64,000 nucleotides of DNA from Bimastos eiseni (lineage: Eukaryota; Annelida; Clitellata; Crassiclitellata; Lumbricidae): the NCBI GenBank assembly GCA_959347315.1, contig OY365818.1, forward strand, positions 1,664,464 to 1,728,463. The letters are read 5' to 3'. Under the pieces are notes generated by a model. It did not search any database. It had not been told where the DNA came from and saw only the letters and a list, made by a program, of their open reading frames with translations. Below are positions 22,823-33,262 of this stretch, piece by piece. The translations under genes and the position numbers were made by a program. How positions within the stretch are numbered: position 1 is the stretch's first letter; each line of letters opens with the position of its first letter.

Positions 22823-25800
22823 ACGTGAGTGCCTTGGATTTTGGCTCTTGCCCCGTTGAAAATACAAAATGGCCGTCGGTAAGTTGGCCCTTTGATTTCT
22901 AATTACGACATCAGGTTTGTCAGCAAGTATCGAGTATGCATGTAAGCAATTAAATATGCATCTAGGTAATTAGGTTATCAGTTTTGTCAGCAAGTGTTGA
23001 GCATCTATGCATGCAAGCAATTAAATAAATTACGTATAGGATTCCGTTCATAATTACAAAGTCAGTGTGAATAGTAAGCACGTTCGTTTTCTCAGCCTCG
23101 GTATACGAGGGCTGGCGGTCAGTCCTCGACCTTACATCTCGTCTTCCCACCGACCTTGTACTCATCACAACTGAGTTGGCTACGAGGCACAAGTGAAGCA
23201 GGTAACTTGAAGCAGGTAACTTGAAGCAGGTAACTTGAAGCAGGTAACTTGAAGCAGGTAACTTGAAGCCGGTAACTTGTAGCAGGTAACTTGGATCATG
23301 TAACGCCGGGGATTTGAAAACCTACTGGCCACAGCCTCATGCGCCGAGGCTAAGTAAATGAGGTCGCAGTTCACACCCTTGTCAGCCGATTTCACGGTTG
23401 ACTGTCGACCTCACGGCCTTCAACTTGGCAAACGACCCCATTGACCCCAGATGACATAAAGGTCAAGGACATTGTTCTTTCAGCAGTTGTGTGCTTCTGT
23501 CTGTTGACTCTGAGCGTTCTGTGTCTGTTTTGCAGTTTGCAAGTGGTTGAGTTTCTACCTTTGCGTAAAGGAGACATCGTTACCAAACGATACAAAGGAC
23601 CCACAGAAGTGCGACATCGTCGTGACGTGGAAAGGTAATCGTAATCGTAATCTTGTCGTATGAATGAATCGTGACATCGTGAGTGAATGTGAATGAATTA
23701 ATGAATTAATGAATCAATGAATTAATGTATATATGAACGAATGAGTGAATGAATGAATGTATGAATGAATGAATGAATTAGTTAATTAATGAATCAATGA
23801 ATGAATGTTTGTATGAACGAATGAGTGAATGAATGAATGTATGAATGAATTAGTTAATTAATGAATCAATGAATGAATGTATGTATGTATGTATGTATGA
23901 ACGAATGAGTGAATGAATGAATGAACGAACGAATACAAGTCCCATGCATGCATGTAGCGCCGCGCCTTCTCAGGTGTTGGCCACTCCACCTGGAACCTCC
24001 CCCCCCGTTAGAGAGGCTACTGTTGCCAAGGAGTGATATTACCTTCGTTTTACAAGCTCATAATGTATCGCCTTGGTTGCGCTGGGAGCACATCCGATTA
24101 GACTTCTCAAGGGCGCTATGTCAATGCTAAAATGAATGAATAAATGCATCAATGAATTAATTGGTTAATTAATTAATGGAGTTTGATTGCGTATTGCAGA
24201 GAACACTGACGCCATTAACACTATTTAGTGTCTTCGTGACCAGACATTTACTCTGATAATATAATGTGAGGCAAATCCCGACCCACGTGACAAAGTACCA
24301 CTTCCGCCGGAATAATCCTCTTCCGGTTAAGGGAAACGTTGACCTCGTGACCCCAGTTGAGCTCTGATCGTAAACTGCTGTCGGCGAGTAAGCCACGCGA
24401 AGGACGTGTGTGTCGCAGGCAATGACTTATCGCTGGGTTTCTAAGCCTGGATAAACGAGAAGGGCGACGCTAATGATCTTTGTTATCACAGAGTGTCGTT
24501 AAACTGAAAATACTACTACTACTACTATATATAAACGTATATTTATATAGTTAAATATATAAACGTATAGCCTATATATATATATATATACACTAGCCCA
24601 ACTAATTATCAATGTGTATATGCTAATTAATTTTTCTTTAGGGGAGGGGCGATGTCATGGTCTAACTATAACGGTCTGTTAGCTCTTCCCTCTGCAAAGA
24701 TTTTCTGTGAACTCGCATGAGCGATTTTGTGATTATTAAAACAAAGATAACTTTCAACAATTTTATATCAGGATTTTTGTAACTAAAATCAGTTGTAAAA
24801 GTAAATGTATTTAATCTCTCAGACATAGGAAAACAATATTTCTTATAGACTCTAGGACCAATTCTATTACTATCACCCATGGTCGCGTGAACTCAATTTG
24901 TTTTACTGAATCAGTGGATATGTTTTATTGATGTGTTTCTGCAGATAGTTCAAAGAGAAAGAGCGGTGGCTTAGCGTTTGACGTCATCCTAAAACCTGCC
25001 GTCATCGATACTGCTCCAATGTTGAAGGAGTATGCATCCTACAAAGAGATCTCACAGGAGGTGATCGAGAAGAAGCTGAAAGATGCAGAAGAGAGGAGAC
25101 TGGTAGGCAGCGATAGCGCCACTCTTTGGTCGGATTATCTACTTAAATCTATTCTTTTGACTAGAGTAACTTAGATAAAAGTTTACTTATATAGATGGAT
25201 TTATATTCTATGAAATTTGGAATAGATTGATTTGTGTTTAATTAATTTTCTTTCGATCAATATAGACTATTTATACTTCAATTAGGTTTGTAATATTTAA
25301 AATAGATTTATCTAGGGGGAGATTAATTTAGAATAGATTACTCTAGCTTAGAGTAACTATATTATATCAATTTAGAAAAGATTTATTTAGATTATAGTTT
25401 TTATATTAAGTTAATTTAGAATAAATTAATTTATATTCGACTGATTTTGATAAAATTGAGTTTTATGCGATTTATTTAGATTTTATGAATATTTACAGTG
25501 TTATTTTTAGGTAAGATTGATTTAGTTTGAATTCATTTAGATGCCATTTACTGTTGATTGAATTTATTTAGATCTTATTTATTCATACTCGATTAATTAA
25601 GATTGGGCTAATTTAAATTCGCTTAATTTTTAATACATTAATTAAGATTAACTTAATAAATGGGATTGGCTTATGTGAGATAAGACTGTATATGGTTGAT
25701 GTTGTTGGTGTAATTGCGTTGGCAGTCGATGGAGGTCCAGAGGCTGACGTCCATCCTAAAGGACAAAGAACGAGTCCAGGAGGCGAATCTCCGCATCCAA

Positions 25801-27239
25801 GAGTTGAACCAATCGTTTTCCAGAGAGGTGGAGAGGAAGCTGGCGGAGAAGATGGAGATGTCACAGGAGAACAAAGTGCTCCAGATCAAGGCTCTCCAAG
25901 AGCGACTCAAGGAGCACGTGAGTCATTTAGCCAGTCATTTAGCCAGTCATTTAGCCAGTCATTTAGCCAGTCATTTAGACATTCACTTAGCCTGTCGCAT
26001 AAGCACACACACACATAGGCACGCATACACGCCGCTGTAACTTACATGGTCACACATGAAAAATCAGCCAGTCAGATAGGCAGACCGACAGACATGAGGA
26101 GAGATAAAGATATCCAGACAGACAAACAACGAGACAGACAGACAGCTATACAAATATACATGCAATATGCTAGCTAATGAAACAGACGGCCAGACAGACA
26201 GAGACAGCTGGACATAGAGAGCAAATCAGACAGACAGACAAGCAGGCAGATAGACTGACACACGGACAGAGACAGCCGGACAGAGGGAGAAAATCACCCA
26301 GACAGACAGACAGATAGACAAACAGACAGAGAAAGTCAGCCAGCCAGGCAGACAGCAAACAGAGACAAGCAGACAAGCAGCCATACAGAAACAGACAGAC
26401 AGTCATACTAAGGCAGAACCGATGATTTGTCTGGCATACACAGGCTATGCACGTTGAGGAGGTTCGTAAGATGGGCAACCAGTCTCGCAGCGATCTGAAG
26501 GAGCGCATCGAACGTAAGCTGGAGACGGCTGGAGAGAAGAGAGAGGCACAGCTCACTTCCCTACAGGACCGCATTCGTCAACACGTGAGTCCAGAATAGA
26601 TCCTACTCAATCATAGTGGGTCCCAGTGTGTGGAACAGCCTTCCATCTGACCTGCGCTCTCTCCAGCGCGACCTCTTTGACTCTTTCCGTAAACTTCTCA
26701 AGACTGTTCTCGTTGACCTGGTCTGGGTCGGGAGCGCCTCTGAATAGGTGTCTGAAGAGACGCTATATAAATTACTCCTCCTAATGTGACCAATCGTTAG
26801 GAGTGGCAAGTGGCAATCGAGGGGCGGCGCTATATCTTGATTGACAGATTTATTGAGAGTGATGCCCGTGACAATACTCGGTGGTATGACTGAGTGTCAT
26901 TTCGGAAATTGGGGATGACACCGATAGGAATGGGAGTCAATATGCACTCAAGCGATGATTGCCGGTGTTGTTCCGTTTATTCTATAATTGTTAATGTTGT
27001 CTCATGTTTATATAGCACCCCTTTGAGATGTTGAAGAAGTACTTGCATCATATTCAATGTAGTTTAGGCAGAAATATCGCTCAGTTTGGTTAGCAAGCGA
27101 TGCTCACGTAACTGGAGATCTAGAGGGAGGGGAGAACTAGTCAGGGAGAGAAATAGAATAAGGTAGAGAGAGAGACAGTGACAGAGAGAGACAGAGACAG
27201 AGGACAGAAACAGAGACAGAGGAGTAATGACGGAAATGG

Positions 27240-27277
<38 letters not shown>

Positions 27278-27354
27278 GACAGAGAGAGAGAGGGAGGGAG
27301 AGAGAAGAGAGAGAGGGAGAGAGAGGGAGATATAGGAAGGGAGGGAGTTGGATG

Positions 27355-27387
<33 letters not shown>

Positions 27388-28328
27388 GGGAGAGAGGAAT
27401 GGAAGGAGGTAGAGGGTAAGAGAGACGGAGAGAGGATAGGAAGGGAGAAGGAGAGGGAAAGGGAAAGGAGTTAGGTGGAAGAGATAGAGAGACGTAGAGA
27501 GAGGGGTAGAGTGGTAGAAGTACACGGGAGAGATGGAGAGATGGGTTCGGAGGGTGAAGAAGAGTGTAGAGTGGGTGGAGGAGAGGGTAAGTGGCATAAT
27601 AGAGAGTGACGATTGTGAGGGGTTGGTGTTTACAGCAGAAGCACATTGATGAAGTGATTGAGTCGAGCAACAAGTTCAGCAAAGATACGGAAGAGAAGAT
27701 CATTCAGAAGATGGAGGTCAGCCTGAAGAACCGCGAAGAACACCTGAGCAATCTGATGGAACGACTGAAAGAACATGTAAGTGAGAACAGATACGGCCTT
27801 AATTGTGTCGGTAGCTGTAACTGTGAACGTAACTGTAAATGTAAAAGAATCTGTAAAAAGTATCTATATTTTAGCAGTAGATGTAACTGTTACTGTTACC
27901 CAACTGTTATTGTGACTGTGTATATTACAGTGATAAAAATCTGTAATAGTAGCTCTAATAGTAGCTGTAATCGCAACTGTAGTCGTAACTGTAATCGTAA
28001 ATGTAATAGCAACTAGTATAGCAAATGCAATAGTAACTGTAATAGTAACTATGATAGTAGTCATAGTACCTGTATATGTAAATGTTACTGTAATCGTAAA
28101 TGCTAGCATAATTTTAATCGTAAAGGTAGGCGTGACTGCAAACGTACCTGTAATCGCAACCGTAATCGTAACTGTAATTGCCTGCAGGATCGTCGCATCT
28201 GCGAGGTGCGAAAGAACAAGCTGAACAAGTACTCATCGGACGAGGATGAGGAGGAGAACAGCCTGACCTCTGAACCGAACTCACCGGTCGAGGACGACCC
28301 CTGTGACGTCGTCAGCTACGCAGAATAG
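22823..28328 (+). CDS. stai: Stathmin family protein with three C-terminal tubulin-binding repeat exons
   Basis: Cytosolic or membrane-attached phosphoprotein that sequesters alpha/beta-tubulin and promotes microtubule catastrophe. Exons: 22823-22878 (short leader, then ATG at 22869, MAV), 23536-23634, 24945-25102, 25726-25917, 26444-26584, 27636-27776 and 28188-28328 (stop TAG). All phases agree. Residues after the leader read GGLAFDVILKP, the stathmin N-terminal cap (human ASGQAFELILSP), then EVIEKKLKDAEERRL, the family signature (EIQKKLEAAEERR). Long charged helices follow: FSREVERKLAEKMEMSQENK, SDLKERIERKLETAGEKREA and FSKDTEEKIIQKMEVSLKNR are successive tubulin-binding repeats, where vertebrate stathmin has two. 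The C-terminal exon has a basic start (RRICEVRKNKLNK) and an acidic tail. The exon starts at 26444, 27636 and 28188 are each 141 bases long, pointing to exon duplication. With the exon at 23536 the protein is about 293 residues; without it about 260. Confidence 0.93.
23195..23295. repeat. 14-bp minisatellite
   Basis: GAAGCAGGTAACTT in about seven units, the last two diverged. Lies in stathmin intron 1. Confidence 0.85.
23536..23634 (+). CDS. stai: Symmetric 99-base exon of the stathmin gene, probable cassette
   Basis: A strong acceptor (CTGTTTTGCAG) and a donor at 23635 enclose 99 bases in phase 1-1. Inclusion or skipping therefore keeps frame between MAV and the DSSKRKSGG exon. It encodes CKWLSFYLCVKETS followed by a polar stretch with another Cys and ending VVTWK. 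Two Cys in a hydrophobic context near the N-terminus recall the palmitoylated membrane-targeting regions of SCG10-type stathmins and neural stathmin isoforms. That role is inferred from position and composition only. A competing reading starts with an upstream ATG at 23441 and encodes a hydrophobic leader; it would need the second acceptor 4 bases inside the next exon. Confidence 0.6.
23650..23935. repeat. (GAAT)n-type degenerate repeat with longer-range duplication
   Basis: Blocks GAACGAATGAGTGAATGAAT recur at about 23735, 23815 and 23899, showing a higher-order unit of about 80 bases. Confidence 0.7.
23960..24125 (+). mobile_element. Non-LTR retrotransposon 3' end in a stathmin intron
   Basis: Reads STWNLPPPLERLLLPRSD, matching the LINE C-terminal pattern W-N-x-L-P-x-x-L-R, and ends near GGGCGCTATGTCAATG. 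Confidence 0.55.
24435..24525 (+). mobile_element. Dispersed repeat family B copy
   Basis: CTAAGCCTGGATAAACGAGA, GGGCGACGCTAATGATCTTT, GTTATCACAGAGTGTCGTTA, then (ACT)n. In a stathmin intron. Confidence 0.6.
25914..25985. repeat. 12-bp minisatellite at a stathmin splice donor
   Basis: AGTCATTTAGCC in about five units; the first overlaps the donor GTGAGTC of the exon ending at 25917. Confidence 0.85.
26085..26400. repeat. GACA-type microsatellite
   Basis: Degenerate ACAGACAG repeats in the same stathmin intron. Confidence 0.8.
26612..26778 (+). mobile_element. Non-LTR retrotransposon 3' end with clear RT C-terminus
   Basis: Plus strand reads VGPSVWNSLPSDLRSLQRDL then FDSFRKLLKT and a stop, the well-known C-terminus of jockey/CR1/RTE-like reverse transcriptase ORFs. 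It ends GAGACGCTATATAAATTAC, which identifies this sequence as the LINE tail seen throughout the window. Immediately follows stathmin exon 26444-26584. Confidence 0.8.
27160..27500. repeat. AG-rich microsatellite
   Basis: GAGA, GACA and GGGA repeats in the intron before stathmin exon 27636. The long Ser/Leu-rich minus frames are artefacts. Confidence 0.85.
27800..28180. repeat. Degenerate hexamer repeat (TAACTG/TAATCG) filling a stathmin intron
   Basis: Units such as GTAACTGTAATAG and GTAATCGTAACTG fill the intron between exons 27636-27776 and 28188-28328. Confidence 0.8.
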
Positions 28329-28800
28329 CGGTCAGCCTTGACCGTCCCTTGACCACGTTCTGTGTTTGTTGTTGATGATGGTGAGATGCTGAATGGATGG
28401 ACATTTGGCGCCTGAATGTCGAAAGGCGTTTTAAGATTTTCTCCTCGTTATAACTGCTTTCTCTCTGTCTCTCTCTCTGTCTCTCTCTCTGTCTCTCTCT
28501 CTGTCTCTCTTTGGGGATCGCCTGATTTTTCGGATGACACGCGTTTTCCTAGAACTACTAATGCTTGTGTCCGATATTGTCCGGTCTCTGTCTCTGTTGC
28601 TTTGCCTTTGGTCAGTTGCTGTGGTCAGTGGCTTTAAGTGGTCACTATATTGGTCAGTTACGGAGGTAGTCTACTCCCAGTACATTTCTTATATATGTGT
28701 TTCCGGAGTTTGCTCTGAGAGTCTAAACATGAAGACAAAATGTCTGTGGGGTTAGGATTCTCTTATAACTATCATGGTTTGTGTAGTTTCCCACTAGCAA
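28329..28800 (+). other. Probable stathmin 3' untranslated region
   Basis: Follows the TAG at 28326-28328. Contains a (TCTCTG)n tract at 28464-28510. No clean polyadenylation hexamer was identified. Confidence 0.4.
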
Positions 28801-29139
28801 GACTCAGTTTAAAACCATGAAAAACACTTCTGTTTGAACTGGCCTGCACCTTGAAAACCAAAGAGTAAGTTCTCCATAGGTGCCCTTAATCATGGACTGC
28901 TCAGGACCTCCGGAACATGAGGGCCTCTAAATGTCACAAATTCATGATTGTGGTCCCCATGATTGCCCTACCACCGGACACCTCTTTCACATTGTCTAGT
29001 GTCTGGTGGACATAACTGATTACGCATTACTAACAATTTGTGTTCATCGTCACTTTATTACTTGCTCTCAACATTGATTAATGTAACTTTCAGCTTGTTT
29101 TCTTGAGTACTTTGCATTTTCGATTCATTCATTCATTCA

Positions 29140-29300
29140 TTACGAATATTTATACAGCGCCCCTTCAAGGCTGCTACTCAGGAGCGCTCCCGACCCCGGC
29201 ACGGCTAAAATTAACCGTGTTAAGGCGAGTATAAAAGGAGTCTGAGTGGACCCTTGGCGACAACCGCAACGCCAACGGGAGCGTGTTCCACATGTTGCTC
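29140..29300 (-). mobile_element. Non-LTR retrotransposon 3' end
   Basis: Minus strand reads MWNTLPLALRLSPRVHSDSF then YTRLNT and a stop, then CCTTGAAGGGGCGCTGTATAAAT. Same family pattern as the copy at 26612. Confidence 0.75.
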
Positions 29301-31596
29301 ATTTGCTGCCGTAATTAATAGATTGTTACCGCGTAGCCAACGCAACCGGACCAGCATGAAATGTTACACTAAAAGACGATATAGAAAACGTTTAAGTGTG
29401 GGCCTACCAGCGGTCAGTTTATGGCGTCATCGGTAAGCTATATGACATAACAATTATTTGCGGTTGGTTACTATAGCGACGATCGCTATGACCTCATCTG
29501 GAAATTATAGCGCTTGGGATGCAATTTTTGTAGGATTACGCTTGCAAATTATTTGTTACTACGACAAAAGCTGTTGTTTATTATTTCTTTGTAAATCACA
29601 TATTGCGGTGATCGCCATAAACAGTATAGTTTATGGCGAAAGTGAATTCATTTGCGTAAGGCGCAAACACATCTAATAATTTGATCTCATGATAGTGAAG
29701 GTAATGTGATCCAACCATGGGAATAATTCGATGCGTTGTCTTACACAGGGCGTTTAGTATGTCTACCATGTCGAGTGTGTAGGCCTACTTAAATTGTCTG
29801 GAGTGTGTTGTACGAATCGTTTGAAAGGTTCGCTCAAGTGGCAACACACTATTTTTCATTCTAGTACTTTAAGCTTGTATTTGACCAGTCTAAACGACAG
29901 TTTGATAGTTTGAGGATGAGTGTGTGTCCAAGGCACTGGTCATGCGGCAGGTCATCTACTGTAGCGTGTAGTTCACCCCCACCCTATTGTAATCGAAAAC
30001 TTCTAACCCAAGCGCATGTCACAATATCTCATTATCGAGCGCTGAACTTGTTCACGAGCGTTGATTCTAGAACTACTACTTCTGTCTGCGGTACGTGTTG
30101 GTTAATTTTCAAACAATTGAGTAGGCCTTACCATTGATTTTCACACAATAATTATTTATTGTTCTCTGGTGGTATAGTGAGTTCCAGTGGCAACTCTGGT
30201 GTGAGTTATCTGGTGTGAGTTATCTGGTGTGAGCTCACTCTGGATGGAACGCTATTATCTGCTTGCTTTTCGCTAACTGTAGGCCTACAGTTGTCATATG
30301 ATTGGCGTGTTGACATTGTCCGGCTTTTCTGTCATTGTGGTTCAACGCTGTATACATGTATTCGTCGCATCCGGGTTCTACTTGAAGTTTGTCGACTTTT
30401 TCTCGCTCGTTGTATCGTGTGACAATTGCTAAATGTGATGTCGAGAAACTGCGATACCTTTTCCCAGTGGCGCTCCTACTGGGAAATATTTCAGGTTTTT
30501 GGGAGTTCTTAAAGCGAGATTTAAGTGTGCTAGTGAATTTGTCCAACTCGTTTGTCAAGAGCAGGAATATTGATGTAGGGCCTAACCACTGTAATGAGAG
30601 GATTTGGTAGTGTTAAGTCTCAGAAGTTTATGTTTCTCGATATCTGGTAGTGCCAGTCGAAGTGTGAATAAATGAGGAGGGCGACGCTGAAGGGGTTTCA
30701 ACTTCTACCAAGGAGTTAGCTATACGATGTTATTTAACACTGGACCTATGTTTTAATTAGTAGGCCTATCCTAGTTTACGTGTACTGCATTATAGTTCTA
30801 ACTAATGTTTTGCTTGTGACCGAACAATGATAAGTAGGTTCTAGGCTAGTAGGTGGCCAAGGTAGCTTACAATAATTCTTTCTTACTAAAATTCCTATAG
30901 ACTGAAGTGTGACGTGAACGTCGTTTAGGCTTTACAACAGACACAGGGCCTAATTATATAATTAATTCTCCTGTGTCTTTGTTCTTCATTGTCGCGTGTC
31001 GAGCTGTGCTTGTCTTAATTGTGTTCGATGTAATAATAATAATTGCGTCAGTATTTTTGATTTTGTATTGATTTTGTAAGCAGGTGCAAACAACGGTTGC
31101 CTTAGTTCCGTCTCTATTTCTATTGACTCCGCTCTGCACTGCACTGATTCCGTTTTAATCCGCTTCTGTAAATACCAATGACTTTTCCAGATTCTGTTAC
31201 AGCGTGTGATATTATGTTTCTTACTAAATGTGCTCGTTCGTTGCTTTTCCAACGCGTTTGGGTATACCGTTTATCGACATCTCGCGACTTGACGTTCTAG
31301 GAAGAGTGTAGATTTCTTATTTTACTAATTTATTTTGTTGATTTAAATCGCTTGTCGTGAAAACCTGAGTCCGACAGGCCCGGATGAAGCAGTACATTAC
31401 CAGCTACCTTTGTTCTTTCGTGGTCAGTTTCCTATGTTTTAGGCTCGCCGTCTCAGAATGTAAACGCTGTAAGGCAGTTCGTGTGGATGTTGTCAAGTAT
31501 ACTAAGGCCCCTATTGACACTCGTAATACAAGCTTGGCGACCTTTAAACCTACTGGATTGCAGCCTAGCCCTACTCTTCGGAGGTTAATAAATGAG

Positions 31597-31740
31597 CAGG
31601 GAGGCGATCCCGGGGAGGGGGTCGAGGGTATAAGTCCCCCACCTTTTACAGAGATGCGACACATTGAGCGTGTGTCCCTTACATTTTTTACCCCACTCAT
31701 CGGGTGTCCCCCCACCTGTCATACGAGATAGCCGCCTCTG
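31597..31740. mobile_element. hAT-like MITE, copy 2 (inverted relative to copy 1)
   Basis: Begins CAGGGAGGCGATCCC and ends GATAGCCGCCTCTG; interior matches copies 1 and 3 in reverse. Flanked by taaatgag (31589-31596) and caaatgag (31741-31748), an 8-bp target duplication with one difference. Confidence 0.85.
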
Positions 31741-33262
31741 CAAATGAGCTATGTTAACGCTCAGATACGTAGCCTACGTCTACATAATAACGATTGAACT
31801 GGAAATTTCGTGTCCCCTTCAATGATCTTTTGATGATTGTTGCTTTTAGTGTAGGCCCCTATTTGTCGACACAAATAAAACTATTGAACTCGGAGAGCTA
31901 TGCGTAAAGAGCAGTTTATGCTTAGTTTAAGTGCTTTTGTTCAAAAAAATTTCACGCTACTTCTGGCCAAGCAAGCTACATGTTGGCCTACTGCTGGTTC
32001 TTTGTAGGCGCAACACAAATGTTTAGCTCTATATCATATATGAAACTAATCTACTGAACTGACAGACGTCTTTTGATGTTGCTGAACAATTCGGGTTGTT
32101 TCACAAGAGCTCGCGCCGAGAAAAAAAATTCGAAACCAAATCAGAGGCCAGTCACGATTTCGGAAGATATCAAACCTAGGAGAAAAGTAGGGTCCGTTTG
32201 AGTTTATCAAACCGAGTAATCTTCTTGTTACGTAGAGACATACACATATGGAACGTGCTTGTTAAAAGTTTTACATTTAGTGTTTGTTGTCTTTGATCCT
32301 TATTCTACAGCCAATGACTCGAGTAAAACGACTCCAGGAAAGATGGGACGTGTACAGAGGCCTACTGGTAAACCTTAATGTTGTAAAGATCGCTGTAAAC
32401 CGGGTTTTCTCGAGTTCCACAGGCTACTAACGTGTATACATTGATGTTTGTGCAACCTGGTGCTTGTCTGGTGACGATTTTCGCGACGTCGCTATTAATA
32501 TTCATGGTGTCACAGTGACGTATTTCGCACGGCGGCCAATCGCTGCCCTACACGTGGATGTTGCTGTTCATATACAGTTCAAAATGTTGTCTTTAGTAAT
32601 AAATGTCATCCTGGCTTTACGTTGAATTTCCTTATTTATTAATAAAATAATTAATTATCTGTTATTCTCTTAGTGTTAATAGTGGTCGTTTAAGCAGTCA
32701 CATATACGCAAAATCTACATTTAGAAATTCACCAAATCCAACCCTGCCATAACTGATACTCCAGCAGTGCAAGTCCAAAGTCTGGATATACGAGGAGGAC
32801 AACCAAACACCAACACAATCCCACAGGCATCAGCACCACCACAGCTAAAGTACCGTTCTAACAGTACTGACCCCAACAAGTCTCACGCTGAAGGCCAACT
32901 AAAAATGACAAAATTCTTCCATTGTTCCCCGAAATTAACCCTGTATTTCTCGATGAACAGAGCAACTCACAAACTCCAGAACAATAGGCTAGATAACCAT
33001 AAAAAAAAAATTTTGCACCATACCAAACAAATATCGAAGTTATTTCAGTATTTTTTCAAGTCCCTTAAAATAAAACTGCTAAACTAACTGCGGTGGCATC
33101 GACCGCCGATCCTGTTACATGTTCCAAAATCTGTTCTCAGGATATAAAAATCGTTCCTAGGCAGAAAATCCTTGTTGCCATGCTTGATTCCCTCAAAAAA
33201 TCCAACTGACGCCTAGTCAAAACCGCCCCGGCTACTACGAGCCAACACTGAAATCAATCCGA

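Larger units (their letters stand above)
28800..33200. other. Intergenic between convergent stathmin and U2AF1; repeats only
   Basis: Holds the LINE fragment at 29140, a possible family B trace at 30640-30700, the hAT-like MITE at 31597, and otherwise unique AT-rich sequence. Presumably includes both 3' UTRs. Confidence 0.5.

Noticed and set aside
27064..27703. 177-188-codon Ser/Leu/Pro-rich minus-strand ORFs
   Set aside because: They are the complement of an AG microsatellite in a stathmin intron and overlap a real plus-strand exon.
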